DNA of 64,000 bases. Origin: Argentina anserina. Its lineage: Eukaryota > Streptophyta > Magnoliopsida > Rosales > Rosaceae. Within the stretch, counting starts at the first letter, position 1, and each line of letters starts with the position of its first letter. This document shows, in pieces, positions 59,701 to 64,000 of this stretch. The notes under the pieces were generated by a model. The model saw only the letters and a list, made by a program, of their open reading frames with translations, searched no databases and was not told where the DNA came from. The stretch lies in NCBI RefSeq assembly GCF_933775445.1, contig NC_065878.1:8877395-8941394 (forward strand), written 5' to 3'. A program made the translations under genes and the position numbers.

Positions 59701-62700
59701 CAAGTTTGACGTGTATTGCAATTCTGCAATATTGGCATTTAAAAGCTAAAGAGGGAGCAAATTCCTACTGATGCTAATTATAATACTGAGTGGGCAAACA
59801 GCATTAGTCCTTAAACAAACAGTTTATCTTGCACCATCATTGGATTAGATAAAACCCAAACATAGTTGGTGGTATACCATTGAGGGAACAAAGTGAGTTG
59901 CAAGACCACAAGCAAGCATTTCAGCACCATCCAATCTGGTACCTGTAAGACCAACATACTCCCCTGCATGTATTGCAAAAGAATATGAATAGGATATCAT
60001 AGCAGCCACCAAAAATAGCACAAACGCTGCATTATTAAGTCACCAAATTGAAGTCTGATATGACTAAGCAGTGATACTTGTAAGTTATTTTCTGTGAATT
60101 GACTATTTAATCATCAATTAACTTACAAGAAAAAAGGGTTCTTTAAGAGAGAGAAGATGCAAAGTAAATAAGGTATCCACTAAGTTTGGATTTTACAGCG
60201 ACGAATCAAGCAACCAAAGTAAAATAGACACATTTACCAACCAGAAACTATAAGAAAATAAACAACAGCTCTCCAATTTTAACCAAGAAAGTGATTTCTT
60301 TGAGAGCACAAGTAAAACAAAGATACAACAAACATTACCAAAGAATCCAGGAAGCCTGGACAAATAATAAGAGGCACCTACATCTGGAAAAAGTCCAAGA
60401 GCTGTTTCTGGCATTGCAAAAAGCTGCAAAAACCATAATAAGAATAAGCTCTGTATGAGCCAGAACTTAGAATGACAGATTGACTCAGCCTTGTAATTCC
60501 TTTATATGATGCAGCAAATAATCAAGATATATTCTAAGTGTAAATCCTGAACTGCATACCACAATAGCACTGAGGAATGGAAAATAAAACTTAATAATTT
60601 CAATTATAGGATTAAAAAGTTAAAATAAACCTACCGAATTCTCAGTTGCAACACGGAATCTACCATGGATAGAAGCACCAGCCCCACCTCCCATGACAAT
60701 TCCATTCAGAAGTGAAACCTTCAATGGAAATACACATCAACGGTAAGAATATCGGTTCTACCACTGGTCATAGTACAATTGATCAAAAAACTACACTTGT
60801 AAATTGAACTAAATCACCTGTGGTTTACTGTATGTTGCCAGTAAGTAGTTTAAAGTAAACTCCTTTCGGAAAAAATTTGCACCTATTCTCCAATTTCCTA
60901 TGTAACACAATTCAGCAACTCACTGGTATCAGATAAATAAGCAGTCAACACTTTCATAAGACTCAGCAGGTTCCTAATGAAAGGGTTAGCTAACATAACT
61001 TGTATGACCAGAAGGAAAAAAAAAAAGTTGAAACTTGACACACTGCATCTGAGGTAGCTTTTTAGTTTTTGTTTGGACTTTGGACCGAGTAAATAACAAC
61101 TGTGCACCTAATCTCCAATTTCCTATGTAACACAATTCAGCAACTCACTGGTATCAAATAAATAAGCAGTCAACACTTTCATAAGACTCAGCAGGTTCCT
61201 AATGAAAGGGTTAGCTAACATAACTTGTATGACCAGAAGGAAAAAAAAAAAGTTGAAACTTGACACACTGCATCTGAGGTAGCTTTTTAGTTTTTGTTTG
61301 GACTTTGGACCGAGTAAATAACAACTGTGTTGCAATTCTTTTTTGTAAAGAAAGAAAGACAAGAAAAGATAAAGAACTCCTACCTTCATTAATATCACGA
61401 ACCACAGCCGCTACATCACCGCCAGCACAGAAGGCTCTTCCTTTTCCCTAGAAACATAGATGGCACACAGAATTATGCACATTCCATTATCAATTCATCC
61501 AACACACATTGCTAATCTTCCAGCAAAAATTGTATGCCAGACCAAAACATGAACTAATGCAGTTAAAAACATAATAACATACTGGCACTGCCACGTTATG
61601 ACATCACAAAGTAGCTTAAATATGTAGTCATGACTCTGGATTGACCCAAAAACAATCCCAATTGACATTAGTGGATACATGTCCAAGCTTCATCATGCTT
61701 ATTGTATGCCAAACTAAAACATGAATTAGTGCAAATCGTAATGGCGTACTCCCCACTATCACCGTTTTCGCAGACTTGAAATGTAGTGCTTATAAGTTAT
61801 GACATCACAAAGTAACTTCAATATTTACTCACGACTCTCAACTGACCCAAAAAAATCCCATTTGACATTAGTGGATACATGTTCAGGCTTGGGAGATGAC
61901 ACAGAAGAAAGAATTATATGCAAGTCACCAACCTCACAAAGGGAGCAAGATTGGAACAATTATATGTAAGTCACCAACCTCACCAAGGGGAAAACATGGT
62001 AACTTTCAAGAAATGCTCGAGTCTGACAGAAATGGTAGTACTGTTAGACATCTGTTTCATAATGATTGGAGTAACTGATAAAGAATTGTTTGGTTGAGTT
62101 GAAACATTGATAACAGTTGTGATTCTGGGTTAGTAATGCAGAAGTTCATATTCAGCAGTAATCTAGTTGTAGTGAATCGGTCAACAAGTTAGTCAGAGAA
62201 ACAGAACAAGCACAGCAAACCAAGAGAAACAACCACAAAGAAAAGAACACATGAACACAGATTTAAGGTGGTTCAGCAAATAGCTTTGCCTACATCCACC
62301 GGACAGAAACACACTTCCACTATATTAATAATGGGTACACAAGAAAGACTAAGAAAACAAGGACTCTCTTCTCTTCATATCTTTCTCCTCTCTGCCCTCT
62401 CTCACCCTCTAACCGAGAATGGAACACACTATGCTCTTTGTCTCTGTGATGCCTAAACCTAGAGCATAACCCCTCCTTATATAGTCATAAGGACAAACAT
62501 GTTTCCTCACCAAATAGGAATCCTATTCCTAATAGTGGTAGGCTATAAAGCCTCCTCCTTCTACAAGTAAACCATCATCAATAAGGATTCCCTATCCTTA
62601 CCGGAACACCATACTCTAAGAAACCATCTTAGGAAAAACACATGGGCTGGAAACCCAACACTAGTCAATATTGAAGACAAAATATTATTATAAAAACAAT

Positions 62701-62732
62701 ATCTTCTTTAATTTATTTCTTTTAAAAGAAAC

Positions 62733-62775
<43 letters not shown>

Positions 62776-63501
62776 AGAGACAAGAGACAGATGAAGAATG
62801 GATAAGTAATCCAAGGGGCAAATGCTGTCGCTGAGAATGAAATGCAAACACCAGCAACCAGAAAGAAGCCATTCTAGAAGGCTTACCTCACAACAGTTGA
62901 CATATCTTTCATAATAGAAATACAGTCCCTACTCCCTAAAACTCACAGTAACCTTAGCCACCAAATAATAAAACTATGGGTTTCTCCCCCATGTGCGCTC
63001 AAACTTTTGTCTCCTTTTCAGTTTCTCTTGGGGCTGTAAATCATAGGTTTTCCCGCTAATCTTGTATTACCTTGTCCCAGTCAAGCCCACTAAACTTATT
63101 ACCTTGTTTCGGTCAATTCCACTAGAGTTAACAAAGCTGATCTTACAGAAGTGAGGTAACCAATATTTTTAAACTAAAATCTTGACTATTCATCAACTAA
63201 CACAACGCCTATAAGCTTGAAATGCAAGTCAAAGTGAGCACAGATCACTAGTTATTTAAAGTTAATGCTAAAAGCCGTGAAATATTCCACCAGTAATATG
63301 ACCAATGTTTCAGAATAGAAATGATTTTCAACAAGCTTTTTTGTTTCTCTTTCAAACAGGTTATTTTTATCTGAAGATCTGGACCAAAGCAGTTAAAAAT
63401 TATAAATGAAACTAGCAAATGGAGTAAAGTACCTTGAGAATCACCAACTTGACATTAGCATCCCCCTCATATGTAAGGAAAAGTTCCAATAGTCGAGAAA
63501 T
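56739..63501 (-). CDS. 3-hydroxyisobutyryl-CoA hydrolase-like protein (crotonase family), 5' end outside window
   Basis: Twelve exons on -, in order: 63433-63501, 61384-61447, 60818-60897, 60635-60718, 60339-60423, 59878-59963, 59075-59196, 58547-58607, 58258-58356, 57237-57338, 57100-57141 and 56739-56876 (stop). Phases agree and give 343 residues. Family strings: GKGRAFCAGGDV, NGIVMGGGAGASIHGRFRVA (oxyanion-hole region), FAMPETALGLFPDVGASYYL (catalytic Glu/Asp region), YVGLTGTRLDGAEMLACGLA, ASPMSLKISLRS, GCRAILLDKDRNPKWEPS. Known role: hydrolysis of 3-hydroxyisobutyryl-CoA in valine breakdown, or related acyl-CoAs, in mitochondria or peroxisomes. It ends TAIAKL, which lacks a canonical peroxisomal SKL. 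An estimated 50-60 N-terminal residues, with any transit peptide, lie beyond 64000. Large introns hold a solo LTR and tandem duplications. Confidence 0.93.
60879..61330. repeat. 225-bp tandem duplication across an intron 3' splice site
   Basis: About 60879-61103 is repeated at 61104-61330 with very few changes: CTATGTAACACAATTCAGC occurs at 60898 and 61123, and the A-run with GTTGAAACTTGACACAC occurs twice. The unit includes the acceptor of exon 60818-60897 and its first bases. Confidence 0.92.
61525..61890. repeat. Degenerate 170-200-bp direct repeat in the same intron
   Basis: TGTATGCCAGACCAAAACAT (61531) recurs with changes at 61703. ATGACATCACAAAGTA and GACATTAGTGGATACATGT recur 200 bp apart (61671 and 61871). 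Older than the 225-bp duplication, judging by divergence. Confidence 0.75.
62168..62660 (-). mobile_element. Solo LTR, 493 bp, TSD CTAGT, in hydrolase intron
   Basis: Starts TGTAGTGAATCGG and ends AAACCCAACA on +, flanked by CTAGT (62163-62167, 62661-62665). On - it starts TGTTGGGTTTCC and has a TATA box (about 62473, CTATATAAGG), so the element lies in reverse, which is sense relative to the host gene. It resembles short copia-type LTRs with the GTGGTTCAGCAAAT segment. No internal domain. Confidence 0.88.
62736..62773. repeat. (GA)n microsatellite
   Basis: About 19 GA units in the hydrolase intron. Confidence 0.9.
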
Positions 63502-64000
63502 CTACAAAAACAAACAACCAAGAAAAATTTGACCAAATTCTCTCAAACTGAAAAACCCTTATCTTCCTCTAAAAAGCAGATTGGGTCTAGTTATAAAAAA
63601 AAAACATTATGCTAAACAAAAAGGAAATATACGATACAGTAAAAAGCTCAAGATAAATCATGCTTTTAAAAGATCTATCTGGAATCTTCAAGGTTTTCTT
63701 ATATGAGGTAGACCTTTTAAACACGATGATTAAAATCTTAACAAATTAGAAACTCATCAACAGAACATAATAGGTGCACAGGTATACCCTACGGATGAAG
63801 TGATGGAATGTTTTTTTCAAAGGGCGCGCTTTAGCATAGCTCTATCTTCCTCACTTCGCATGGTGCACTTCTTAGCAAAGACTCACCATCAAATTTTATC
63901 TATGATACACAGACCACTTCAAATATAGAATATTGACAATTGCCGATGGGTATTGGAAGCTGTGGCCTCTTTCAGAACCTAAGATCTCTAGGAGGCAGGA
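63502..64000 (-). other. Intron of the hydrolase gene running off the window
   Basis: No exon matching the expected N-terminal crotonase segment was found here, so the upstream exon should lie beyond 64000. Confidence 0.5.

Noticed and set aside
1..64000. CRISPR array, operons, rRNA or complete tRNA
   Set aside because: None seen; tandem repeats present are minisatellites and transposon parts, and the genes have spliceosomal introns.

Overview
The window looks like nuclear DNA of a dicot plant. Genes are split by GT-AG introns, the spacers are AT-rich and carry many transposons, and the gene families are plant families: ent-kaurenoic acid oxidase, type-B response regulator, U-box ligase and F-box/FBA. 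A rosaceous host is my guess from general resemblance; the sequence alone does not prove it.

Left third (1-28.5 kb): a head-to-tail tandem array of three CYP88A-type ent-kaurenoic acid oxidase genes (KAO; gibberellin biosynthesis), all on +. KAO-a (1-1955) is cut by the window edge but open as far as seen. KAO-b (about 16710-24455) is a pseudogene with a ruined exon 1, a net 8-bp deletion, a nonsense codon and lost 3' exons; one solo LTR lies in its intron 1 and another inside exon 3. KAO-c (25138-28476) is intact and encodes 497 aa in 8 exons. Between KAO-a and KAO-b lie a candidate solo LTR, an F-box pseudogene, a 2.86-kb solo LTR and two tandem elements carrying TGTCACA-type minisatellites.

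Middle (28.7-46.4 kb): a 2.8-kb PIF/Harbinger element just downstream of KAO-c, a decayed hAT-like element, then a mitochondrial-type DAR GTPase (34326-40084, +) whose introns are full of fold-back MITEs and minisatellites. It is followed by a type-B response regulator (41085-44561, +) with a degenerate acidic pocket in its receiver domain, and an AMT2-type ammonium transporter pseudogene on -.

Right third (47-64 kb): a dense repeat block (TA-flanked fold-back MITE, solo LTR, a 1.07-kb near-perfect fold-back element with 9-bp TSD, and a 0.58-kb TIR element). Then come an intronless U-box E3 ligase (53719-54960, +) and the last 12 exons of a 3-hydroxyisobutyryl-CoA hydrolase-like gene on - (56739-63501), whose 5' end is outside the window.

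The genes do not form a pathway, apart from the KAO copies, which share one enzymatic role. No prokaryotic-style operon, CRISPR array or rRNA was seen, and no intact tRNA. The main interest is KAO array evolution and the many element boundaries that can be read exactly from target-site duplications. I did not find evidence of a wholly new biological system.
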